NCBI GenBank assembly: GCA_028751875.1
Contig: CM054143.1
Coordinates: 67,851,194-67,915,193, forward strand
DNA from: Rapana venosa
Lineage: Eukaryota > Mollusca > Gastropoda > Neogastropoda > Muricidae
DNA: 64,000 nucleotides
Reading direction: 5' to 3'
Shown: one piece after another, positions 22,905 through 32,915 of the stretch
Layout of the letters: each line of letters begins with the position of its first letter
How positions within the stretch are numbered: the stretch's first letter is position 1
Program-made: the position numbers and the translations under genes
The notes under the pieces: generated by a model
Database searches by the model: none
What the model was told of the DNA's origin: nothing
What the model saw: the letters and a program-made list of their open reading frames with translations, nothing else

Positions 22905-23790
22905 TGTCACCGACACTGTTCATTGTCTTCTTTGAGCGCATAATGACTGATGCCATAGAAGATCACACTGGCACAGTCAGTATTGGAGGGCGGACAATCA
23001 CCAACCTTAGATTTGCTGATGACATCGATGGACTGGCAGGAAACGAACAGGAACTAGCCAACCTAGTGTACCACCTGGAGAAAACATCCTCCAGATACGG
23101 CATGGAGATCAGTGCCAAGAAGATAAAACTCATGACAAACAATGCCCAGCTAATCACTTCCAAGATCACAGTCAGTGGGAAAGAACTTGAGGTTGTGGAT
23201 CACTTTAAGTTCCTTGGAGCTATTATTAGTGAAGAAGGTTCAAAGACCAAAATCATCGCAAGAGCTGCACTAAACAGTAGCAGCAATGTTGAAGCTCAAG
23301 ACCATCTGGAAAGACCGAAACATCGCTCTCAGGACCAAGGTCAAGCTACTGCATGCACTGGTCACCTCCACATATCTGTATGCCTGCAAATCCTGGACAC
23401 TGAATGCAGATCTACAAAGGAGGATCCAGACTTGGGAGGTGAGATGCCTCAGAAGACTCCTTGGCATTTCATACACAGACCACATTACCAATGAAGAAGT
23501 TCGACAAATCATCAACCAACAAGTAGCACCACAAAGACCTGCTGACCACAGTCAAGAAATGGAAGCCAAGACCATACTGCAAGGAACGGTGCAGGGGAAG
23601 AGAAGGCGAGGCAGGCTGAAGAAGAAATGGGCAGACAACATCACTGAATGGACAGGGAAGAGCTTCTCCACAACCCAGGCACTTGCTCACCACCGCTGCA
23701 AATGGAGCCAACTGGTGCAACGTTCGTCACTCAAGTCCCCCTACAACCCTGGAGGGGGTTACGGGAGCACATGAGATGAGATGAGTTCTG
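22905..23790 (+). mobile_element. RTE-like non-LTR element, family B, 5'-truncated copy
   Basis: The copy begins in the RT at MSPTLFIVFFERIMTDA and includes an intact FADDIDGL catalytic box, ISAKKIKLMTNNAQ and the C-terminal LLGISYTDHITNEEV region. The frame shifts near 23290: 22904-23290 is one frame and 23286-23774 is the other. Relative to the 38.2 kb copy, the RKLRWYGHVTRSDG-type box is missing by an internal deletion near 23560. The 3' end is a short GAGAT-type repeat (gatgagatgag). The 5' truncation is typical of incomplete target-primed reverse transcription. Confidence 0.85.
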
Positions 23791-23814
23791 TCACAACAGA
23801 GTTCTTCGCTATGA

Positions 23815-24125
23815 AGTGTCAGATACATGTTATGCTGTTTGTTGTTACTTGAAATAAACACACACACACAAACACACACACACACAAAAACACACAACTA
23901 TTATTTTCAAAAACACACACCACTATTCACAGTCCACACACACCACACACACACACATGCATGCATGCCAAATCATGCAACACACAGAGATATATATATA
24001 TAAATATATATACACATAGATATATACATAGATAGATAGATATTTTTGCAGGATATAAAATATATATATATATAATAATATATTATATATATAATATATA
24101 TATATAATGTATGTATAAAATAATC
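23815..24125. repeat. Right copy of the duplicated segment with (CA)n and (TA)n
   Basis: Starts gtcagatacatgttatgct, diverged from 22742, then CA-rich and TA-rich tracts longer than in the left copy. Together the two copies flank RTE-B. Confidence 0.7.
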
Positions 24126-24304
24126 ACAACTTCCCAACTGTGAATACTTGCAGGTATATGACCTGTTCATGTGTATGCATTGTAACCCCGTTACCTATAA
24201 CAGATGTGTTGAAAATGTTAAAGAAAATTTTACTGAGAGTGCACATTTGAAAATGGATAAATGATTCCTGAACTGTGTTGGCAATTAATGTTGAAAGCAA
24301 AACA

Positions 24305-27300
24305 AAGACAGTATCTGTGTGTTGGAGGAAGAATGAGTGTCTGTGGGTGTTGGAGGGAGAGTGAAGACAGTGTGTGTGTTGAGGGGGAATGAAGACAGTG
24401 TGTTTTTTTTATTTATTTTATTTCGAGAGTAATGGAATAAGCACTCATGTGCTTTTTTTCATCCAGTCCCTGTGTGTATGCAGTTTTGTAAATTCTGTCA
24501 TCCGTTCCCACCGGCACACAATGGCCTACTCTTCTGAAAAGCAGAATGGGTTTTAAAATGTGGGCAAGATGTTCTGCGTGCGTTCGCACATGGGACCTTG
24601 GTTTATAGTCTCCTGTGTGTGTGTGTGTATGTGTGTGTGTGTGTGCATGCGTATGTGCATGCGTGTATGTATGTGTTGGGGAGTAAAGAATGTCTGTGTA
24701 TGAGCGCGAGAATGAAGACAATGTGTGGGGTTAGAGGGGGAATGAAAAACAATGTGTGTGTTAGAGGGGGAATGAAGATAATGTCTGTGTGTGTTAGAAG
24801 GGATGAAGATAATGTCTGTGTGTGTTAGAGGGAGAATGAAGACAGTGTCTTGTGTGTTAGAAAGGGGGAATGAAGACAATGTCTTGTGTGTTAGAGGGGG
24901 GAATGAAGAAGTGTCTGTGTGTGTTAGAGGGTGAATGAGATAATGTGTGTGTTAGAGGGAGAATGAAGACAATGTTTTTGTGTTAGAGGGAGAATGAAGA
25001 CAATGTGGGGGTTAGAGGGAGAATGAAGACAAAGTCTGTGTTAGAGGGAGAATGAAGACAATGTCTGTGTGTGTTAGAGGGAGAATGAAGACAATGTCTG
25101 TGTGTGTTAGAGGGGGAAAAGAAGACAAAAGTCTGTGTGTGTTAGAGGGAGAATGAAGACAATGTGTGTGTTTTTAGGGGGAATGAAGATAATGTCCCGT
25201 GTGTGTTAGAGGGGGAATGAAGACAATGTTTTGTGTGTGTGTTAGAGGGAGAATGAAGATAATGTCTGTGTGTGTTAGAGGGAGAATGAAGACAATGTGT
25301 GTTTGAGGGAGAATGAAGATAAGTCTGTGTGTGTTAGAGGGAGAATGAAGACAATGTCTGTGTGTGTTAGAGGGAGAATGAAGACAATGTCTGTGTGTGT
25401 TAGAGGGAGAATGAAGACAATGTGTGTGTGTGTTAGAGGGAGAATGAAGACAATGTGTGTGTTAGAGGGAGAATGAAAACAATGTGTTTGTGTGTTAGAG
25501 GGAAATGAAGACAATGTGTGTGTGTGTGTTAAGGGAGAATGAAGATAATGTCTGTGTGTGTTAAAGGGAAATGAAGACAATGTGTGTGTGTGTGTTAGAA
25601 GGAGAATGAAGACAATGTTGTGTTTAGAGGGGGAATGAAGACAATGTCTGTGTGTGTTAGATGGAGAATGAAGACAATGTCTGTGTGTGTTAGAGGGAGA
25701 ATGAAGACAATGTGAGGGAGAATGAAGACAATGTGTGTGTTAGAGGGAGAATGAAGACAATGTCTGTGTTAGAAGGAGAATGAAGACAATGTCTGTGTGT
25801 GTTAGAGGGAGAATGAAGACAATGTCTGTGTTAGAGGGAGAATGAAGACAATGTCTGTATTAGAGGGAGAATGAAGACAATGTGTGTGTTAGAGGGAGAA
25901 TGAAGACAATGTCTGTATGTGTTAGAGGGAGAATGAAGACAATGTCTGTGTGTGTTAGAGGGAGAATGAAGACAATGTCTGTGTTAGAGGGAGAATGAAG
26001 ACAATGTCTGTGTTAGAGGGAGAATGAAGACAATGTCTGTGTGTGTTAGAGGGAGAATGAAGACAATGTGTGTGTTAGAGGGAGAATGAAGACAATGTCT
26101 GTGTTAGAAGGAGAATGAAGACAATGTCTGTGTGTGTTAGAGGGAGAATGAAGACAATGTGTGTGTTAGAGGGAGAATGAAGATAAAGTGTGTGTTGAGG
26201 GAGAATGAAGACAATGTCTGTGTGTGTTAGAGGGAGAATGAAGACAATGTGTGTGTTAGAAGGAGAATGAAGACATGTCTGTGTTAAGAGGGAGAATTAA
26301 ATCAATGTCTGTGTGTTTGAGGGAGAATGAAGACAATGTGTGTGTATAGAGGAGAAAGAAGACAATGTCTGTGTGTGTAGAGGGAATTGAAACAAGTGTC
26401 TGTGTTTAGAGGGAGAATGAAGATAATGTCTGTGTGTGTTAGAGGAGAATGAAGACAATGTGTGTTGTGTGTGTTAGAAGGAGAATGAAGACAATTTTGG
26501 TGTGTTAGAGGGAGAATGAAGACAATGTCTGTTTGTGTTAGATGGAGAATGAAGACAATGTCTGTGTGTGTTAGAGGGAAAATGAAGACAATGTGAGGGA
26601 GAATGAAGACAATGTGTGTGTTAGAGGGAGAATGAAGACAATGTCTGTGTTAGAAGGAGAATGAAGACAATGTCTGTGTGTGTTAGAGGGAGAATGAAGA
26701 CAATGTCTGTGTTAGAGGGAGAATGAAGACAATGTCTGTTTTAGAGGGAGAATGAAGACAATGTGTGTGTTAGAAGGAGAATGAAGACAATGTCTGTGTG
26801 TGTTAGAGGGAGAATGAAGACAATGTCTGTGTTAGAGGGAGAATGAAGACAATGTCTGTGTTAGAAGGAGAATGAAGACAATGTCTGTGTGTGTTAGAGG
26901 GAGAATGAAGACAATGTGTGTGTTAGAGGGAGAATGAAGATAATGTGTGTGTTAGAGGGAGAATGAAGACAATGTGTGTGTTAGAGGGAGAATGAAGACA
27001 ATGTCTGTGTGTGTTAGAGGGAGAATGAAGACAATGTCTGTGTGTGTTAGAGGGAGAATGAAGACAATGTGTGTGTTAGAGGGAGAATGAAGACATGTGT
27101 GTGTGTGTGTGTTAGAAGGAGAATGAAGACAATGTGTGTGTGTGAGGGAGAATGAAGACAATGTCTGTGTTAGAGGGAGAATTAAATCAATGTCTCTGTG
27201 TGTTAGAGGGAGAATGAAGACAATGTGTGTGTTAGAGGGAGAATGAAGACAATGTCTGTGTGTGTTAGAGGGAGATTGAAGACAATGTCTGTGTTAGAGG

Positions 27301-30300
27301 GAGAATGAAGATAATGTCTGTGTGTGTTAGAGGGAGAATGAAGACAATGTGTGTGTGTGTTAGAAGGAGAATGAAAACAATGTGTGGGGTGTGTTAGAGG
27401 GAGAATGAAAACAATGTGTGTGTGTGTTAGAGGGAGAATGAAGACAATGTCTGTGTGTTTAGAGGGGGAATGAAGACAATGTCGTGTGTGTTAGAGGGAG
27501 AATGAAGACAATGTCTGTGTGTTGGGTTTGAGGGAGAATGAAGACCAAAGTGTATGTTAGAGGGAGAATGAAGACAATGTTTGTGTTAGAGGGAGAATGA
27601 AGACAATGGTGTGTGTTAGAGGGAAAAATGAAGACAATGTGTGTGTTTGAGGGGGAAGAAGACATGTCTGGGGTGTTAGAGGGAGAATGAAGAGAATGTG
27701 TGTGTGTATTAGAGGGAGAATGAAGACAATGTCTGTGTGTTTTTAGAGGGAGAATGAAGATAATGTCTTTTGTGTTAGAGGGGGGATTGAAGACAATTCT
27801 GTGGTGAGGGAGAATGAAGATAAAGTCTGTGTGTGTTAGAGGGAGAATTTAAGCAATGTGTGTGTGTGTTAGAAGGAGAATGAAGACAATGTGTGTGTGT
27901 TAGAGGGAGAATGAAGACAAAGTCTGTGTGTGTTAGAGGGAGAATGAAGACAATGTCTGTGTGTGTTAGAGGGAGAATGAAGACAATGTCTGTGTGTGTT
28001 AGAGGGAGAATGAAGACAATGTGTGTGTTAGAGGGAGAATGAAGACAATGTATGTGTTAGAGGGAGAATGAAGACAATGTTTGTGTTAGAGGGAGAATGA
28101 AGACAATGTGTGTGTTAGAGGGGAATGAAGACCCAAAGTCTGTGTGTGTTAGAGGGAGAATGAAGACAATGTGTGTGTTAGAGGGAGAATGAAGACAATT
28201 CTTTTGTGTGTTGGGGAGAATGAAGACAATGTGTGTGGGTTAGAGTGAGAATGAAGACAATGTGTGTGTTGAGGGAGAATGAAGACAATGTCTGTGTGTG
28301 TTAGAGGGAGAATGAAGACAATGTCTGTGTGTGTTAGAGGGAGAATGTAGACAATGTCTGTGTTAGAGGGAGAATGAAGACAATGTGATGGAGAATTAAG
28401 ACAATGTGTGTGTTGGAGGGAGAATGAAGACAATGTCTGTGTGTGTTAGAGGGAGAATGAAGACAATGTCTGTGTGTGTTAGAGGGAGAATGAAGACAAT
28501 GTCTGTGTGTGTTAGAGGGAGAATGAAGACAATGTGAGGGAGAATGAAGACAATGTGTGTGTTAGAGGGAGAATGAAGACAATGTGTGTGTGTGTGTGTG
28601 TGTGTGTTTAGAAGGAAATGAAGACAATGTGTGTGTGTTAGAGGAGAATGAAGACAATGTGTGTGTTAGAGGGAGAATGAAGACAATGTATGTGTTAGAG
28701 GGAGAATGAAGACAATGTCTGTGTGTGTTAGAGGGAGAATGAAGACAATGTCTGTGTTAGAGGGAGAATGAAGACAATGTCTGTGTTAGAGGGAGAATGA
28801 AGACAATGTCTGTGTGTGTTAGAGGGAGAATGAAGACAATGTGTGTGTTAGAGGGAGAATGAAGACAATGTCTGTGTTAGAAGGAGAATGAAGACAATGT
28901 CTGTGTGTGTTAGAGGGAGAATGAAGACAATGTGTGTGTTAGAGGGAGAATGAAGACAATGTCTGTGTTAGAAGGAGAATGAAGACAATGTTTGTGTGTG
29001 TTAGAGGGAGAATGAAGACAATGTGTTGTGTGTTTTGAAGGAGAATGAAGACAATGGTTGTGTTTAGAGGGAGAATGAAGACAATGTGTGTGTGTGTTAG
29101 AGGGAGAATGAAGACAATGTCTGTGTTAGAGGGGGAATGAAGACAATGTCTGTGTGTGTTAGGGGAGAATTGAAAAATGTGTGTGTTAAGGGAGAATGAA
29201 GACAATGTCTGTGTGTGTTAGAGGGAGAATGAAAGATAATGTCTGTTTGTGTTAGAGGGAGAATGAAGACAATGTCTGTGTTAGAGGGAGAATGAAGATA
29301 ATGTCTGTGTGTGTTTTGAGGAGAATGAAGACAATGTGTTTTGTGTGTTAGAGGAGAATGAAGACAATGTGTGTGTGTGTTAGAGGGAGAATGAAGACAA
29401 TGTCTGTGTGTGTTAGAGGGAGAATGAAGACAATGTCTGTGTGTGTTAGAGGGAGAATGAAGACAATGTCTGTGTGTGTTAGAGGGAGAATGAAGACAAT
29501 GTCTGTGTGTGTTAGAGGGAGAATGAAGACAATGTCTGTGTGTGTTAGAGGGAATGAAGACAATGTCTGTGTTAGAGGGAGAATGAAGACAATGTGTGTG
29601 TGTTAGAGGGAGAATGAAGACAATGTCTGTGTTAGAGGGAGAATGAAGACAATGTGTGTGTGTGTTAGAAGGAGAATGAAGACAATGTCTGTGTGTGTTA
29701 GAGGGAGAATGAAGACAATGTGTGTGTTAGAGGGAGAATGAAGACAATGTGTGTGTTAGAGGGAGAATGAAGACAATGTGTGTGTGTTAGAGGGAGAATG
29801 AAGACAATGTGTGTGTGTGTGTTACAGGGAGAATGAAGATAATGTTGTGTGTGTGTTACAGGGGGAATGAAGACAATGTCTGTGTGTGTTAGAGGGAGAA
29901 TGAAGACAAGTGAGGGAGAATGAAGAGAAAAGTGTGTGTTAGAGGGGGAATGAAGACAATGTGTGTGTTAGAGGGAGAATGAAGGGGCAATGTGTGTGTG
30001 TTAGAGGGAGAATGAAGACAAGTCTGTGTGTGTTAGAGGGAGAATGAAGACAATGTGTTTGTTATAGGGAGAATGAAGATAATGTTTGGTGTGTTAGACC
30101 GAGAATGAAGACAATGTGTGTTGATAGAGGGAGAATGAAGACAATGTGTGTGGTGTGTGTGTGTTAGAGGGAGAATGAAGAACAATGTCTGTGTGTGTTA
30201 GAGGGAAATGAAGACAATGTGAGGGGGAATGAAGACAAAGTGTGTGTTAGAGGGAGAATGAAGACAAAGTGTGTGTTAGAGGAGAATGAAGACAATGTCT

Positions 30301-30905
30301 GTTGTAGAGGGAGAATGAAGATAATGTTTTGTGGGGTGTTTAGGGAGAATGAAGAGAATGTGTGTGTGTTGAGGGAAATGAAGACAATGTGTGTGTGTGT
30401 TAGAGGGAGAATGAAGACAATGTGTGTGTTAGAGGGAGAATGAAGATAATGTCTGTGTGTGTTAGAGGGAGAATGAAGACAATGTGTGTGTGTGTTAGAG
30501 GGAGAATGAAGACAATGTCTGTGTGTGTTAGAGGGAGAATGAAGACAATGTGTGTGTGTGTTAGAGGGAGAATGAAGACAATTCGTGTGTGTTAGAGGGA
30601 GAATGAAGACAATGTCTGGGGTGTGTTAGAGGGAGAATGAAGACCCAAAGTGAGGGAGAATGAAGACAATGTGTGTTTAGAGGGAGAATGAAGACAAATT
30701 TTTTGTATGTGTTTTGAGGGAGAATGAAGACAGTGTGTGTTTTGTTAGAGGGAGAATGAAGACAATGTTTTGTTTTAGAGGGAGAATGAAAAACAATGTG
30801 TGTGTTAGAGGGGGAATGAAGACAATTCTGTGTTTGAGGGATAATGAAGACAATGTGTGTGTTAGAGGGGGAATGAAAAATCTGTGTGTGTTAGAGGGAG
30901 AATGA
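24305..30905. repeat. Giant minisatellite, ~30-bp unit
   Basis: Some 200 copies of gtgttagagggagaatgaag followed by acaatgtctgt, with unit length varying from about 24 to 36 bp, mostly through the number of GT dinucleotides. The first copies (24305-24403) are separated from the rest by an S1 insertion. The + strand is nearly devoid of C and rich in G, A and T. Stretches near 24.9-25.2, 26.3-26.5, 27.5-27.8 and 30.0-30.9 kb contain homopolymer-type irregularities that may be sequencing errors. Confidence 0.95.
24404..24600 (-). repeat. SINE-like repeat S1, copy 2 (longest)
   Basis: Contains the S1 core (aagcactcatgtgctttttt, then ccagtccctgtgtgtatgca) and extends through ccggcacacaatggcctact and cttctgaaaagcagaatggg. 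The T-rich left end is the complement of an A-rich tail. It interrupts the giant array. Confidence 0.85.
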
Positions 30906-30954
30906 TGATGTAAGGCAAAAAATGGAGGGGTGTGTAGTGTTTGGTGAGGGGGTA

Positions 30955-31389
30955 GGGGGGAACTGAAGGAGGTGTGTGTGTGTGTGTTTCAGGAGGGGGG
31001 GGACTATGACGGGATAGGGGGAACTGAAGGAGGTGTGTGTGTGTTTCAGGAGGGGGTGGGCTATGACGGGATAGGGGAACTGAAGGAGGTGTGTGTGTGT
31101 TTCAGGAGGGGGTGGACTTGACGGGATAGGGGGAACGAAGGAGGTGTGTGTGTGTTTCAGGAGGGGGGGGACTATTGACGGGATGGGGGAACTGAAGGAG
31201 GTGTGTGTGTTTTTCAGGAGGGGGTGGACTATGACGGGATAGGGGGAACTGAAGGAGGTGTGTGTGTGTTTCAGGAGGGGGTGGACTATGACGGGATAGG
31301 GGGAACTGAAGGAGGTGTGTGTGTGTTTCAGGAGGGGGGTGGACTATGACGGGATAGGGGGAACTGAAGGAGGTGTGTGTGTGTTTCAG
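30955..31389 (+). repeat. ~57-bp minisatellite carrying repeated 3' splice sites
   Basis: Eight units end in tgtgtgtgtttcag, with AG at 30992, 31049, 31105, 31160, 31217, 31274, 31331 and 31389. Each is followed by gagggggtggactatgacgg, which is the start of the exon at 31390-31540. The final unit runs on into unique coding sequence. Spacing is 55-58 bp. The array therefore duplicates the acceptor site and the exon's first 25 or so bases. Confidence 0.85.
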
Positions 31390-31540
31390 GAGGGGGTGGA
31401 CTATGACGGGATAGGAGCCCAGGATGATGCCTCCTTTCCCACAGAACTGTCTGAGGGCACCAGTGACATGACCCCAGGCATGCTGACCTCCGTGGATTCT
31501 TCCTCTGAACTGTTTGAGGAAAACATGCAGTCACCAATGG
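31390..31540 (+). CDS. TRAPPC8: TRAPPC8 exon, variable linker region
   Basis: A frame of 50 codons plus one base, starting GVDYDGIGAQDD and continuing through an acidic, serine- and threonine-rich stretch. It is preceded by tttcag and followed by ggtgagcc. It ends in phase 1 and the next exon begins with two bases that complete the codon (GAT), so the junction fits. The sequence itself is a low-conservation linker and would not identify the gene alone; the assignment rests on phase continuity with the exon at 32771, which in turn joins the conserved exons. The start is uncertain because eight equivalent acceptors lie upstream. TRAPPC8 is a subunit of the TRAPPIII tethering complex, which acts on Rab1 in ER-Golgi traffic and autophagy. 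Confidence 0.68.
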
Positions 31541-32770
31541 GTGAGCCAGGGATGGTTGTGTTTTGTGTTAGACATTCCCAGGTCACTCAGAGTGCATTCT
31601 GTCTCTGTCTTCACAGCTTGCAATCTGTAGTCATGAAGGGTCATCTTTACACTGAGAAGAAAGGGGTCTGAGGTAGATGGCTGTGTTCAAGTACCTGGCT
31701 CTGTTGGCAGTCAGACACCACTTTTGAGTATTTGAAAACACAGGTTGTTATGCAAAGAGCTTGTTATGGGCAGAGACAACCTCAACATAATATTTCAAAG
31801 TATAACAACAATTTTTTCCATCAGCCTTCTGTATGACTTTGTGTGCTATAACGTAACTGTGAGAAAACTCTGCCAAGATTGAAGAAAAATCACTCCAATG
31901 CATAACACTGACGGCAAAGAAATATAAGATTTTCTTTAAATCGCCAACTGTATAAATTTGATGAAAAAATTCCAAAGACATATTGCCACCCAAAATAGTA
32001 AAAAAAAATAAAATTTCCACATGGAGAGATTAGATGTTCATATGTCAAGAAAGCAACCAACAACAACAACAACAACAACAACAAGATTGTGGAGGTTTGG
32101 CTAGCTGGCTGGGCACAAGTCAGCCCTGGGATCCATCTGCAGAAGAGCCAAAGGAAACACTGCTGGTGCTGTGGACACTTGGCTTGGTAACGGGTATTCA
32201 CTGCAGTGGGTTCTGTATTTTGTCTGTGTGATATTTCACCATGATAAAACATAGCAAGAAGAAAACAACCAACCAGTTGCGGCAAAGCTTGTAAAATCAA
32301 ATGAAAAAATGTCCAGATTTTTTCCAGAAAGAAAGATTCATTTCATCAAACAAGGAATGAAGTAGATACTTTGTCAATCTTGTCTGAACTTTTTGCAAAC
32401 ATGAAATAGAAAACAAGATCCATTAGCAACATTTCTTCTTTGGGCCAGCTCCCATTGCACCGTGCGTCGAGATAGTGGCTGGAATGGTGCAGGCTCAAAC
32501 CCCCCCCATAACTGATGACATTCTTCAAACCCATGATCGTCCAGCCCATTACCTAACTTGGCGCTAACCACTGTGCTATGGTTGCTGGTTGGATTTTTGT
32601 TTGTTGATAAACTAAGAGTAGTGGATGGCATTGTGTTCTGTCACTGTCAATGAGGCAACCTGAAATGTGGCTGTGTGCTCTTGTTGGTAACTAAGCTAAA
32701 AGTTGTGGCTGGATGGCATTGTGTTCTGTGATTGAGCTGACTGGCACTGTGGCTGTGTGTGTGTGTGTAG
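31541..32770 (+). other. TRAPPC8 intron with microsatellite and SINE-like repeat
   Basis: Bounded by gtgagc and tgtgtgtag. Contains a (CAA)n tract at about 32057-32082 and a tRNA-like repeat on the minus strand at about 32460-32585. No other coding sequence was seen. Confidence 0.6.
32460..32585 (-). repeat. Possible tRNA-derived SINE
   Basis: The reverse complement begins with agcacagtggttagcgc, which resembles a tRNA A box, and has catgggtttgaagaat about 40 bases on, resembling a B box. No tRNA structure is intact. The body is short and ends in a C/G run at 32500. Weak but plausible. Confidence 0.4.
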
Positions 32771-32915
32771 ATGCCCTGGAGTCGGGCAGTGTGCAGGAGG
32801 ACCTGTTTGACCACCCCCTGTCCCTCAGCCAGACCATCAAGCCCTCGTCCTCCACCGAGGTCAGCACCCTGGACACTGATCTGACTGCTGCTGCCAACGG
32901 CTACACGGACTCTGG
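32771..32915 (+). CDS. TRAPPC8: TRAPPC8 exon, linker before the conserved helical region
   Basis: Begins after gtgtgtgtag, contributes two bases to the first codon, and encodes 47 further codons reading ALESGSVQEDLFDHPLSLSQ then a Ser/Thr-rich stretch ending YTDSG. It ends TCTGG before gtaggc in phase 2. The next exon supplies the final A of the glycine codon. The composition matches the poorly conserved Ser/Asp-rich segment that precedes the conserved core of TRAPPC8. The identity is inferred from phase and order. A minisatellite starts exactly at its donor site. Confidence 0.72.

Noticed and set aside
24400..30905. Many ORFs inside the 30-bp array
   Set aside because: All encode the same short repeat (for example GRMKTMSVCV) and change with unit-length variation. 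No evidence for translation.
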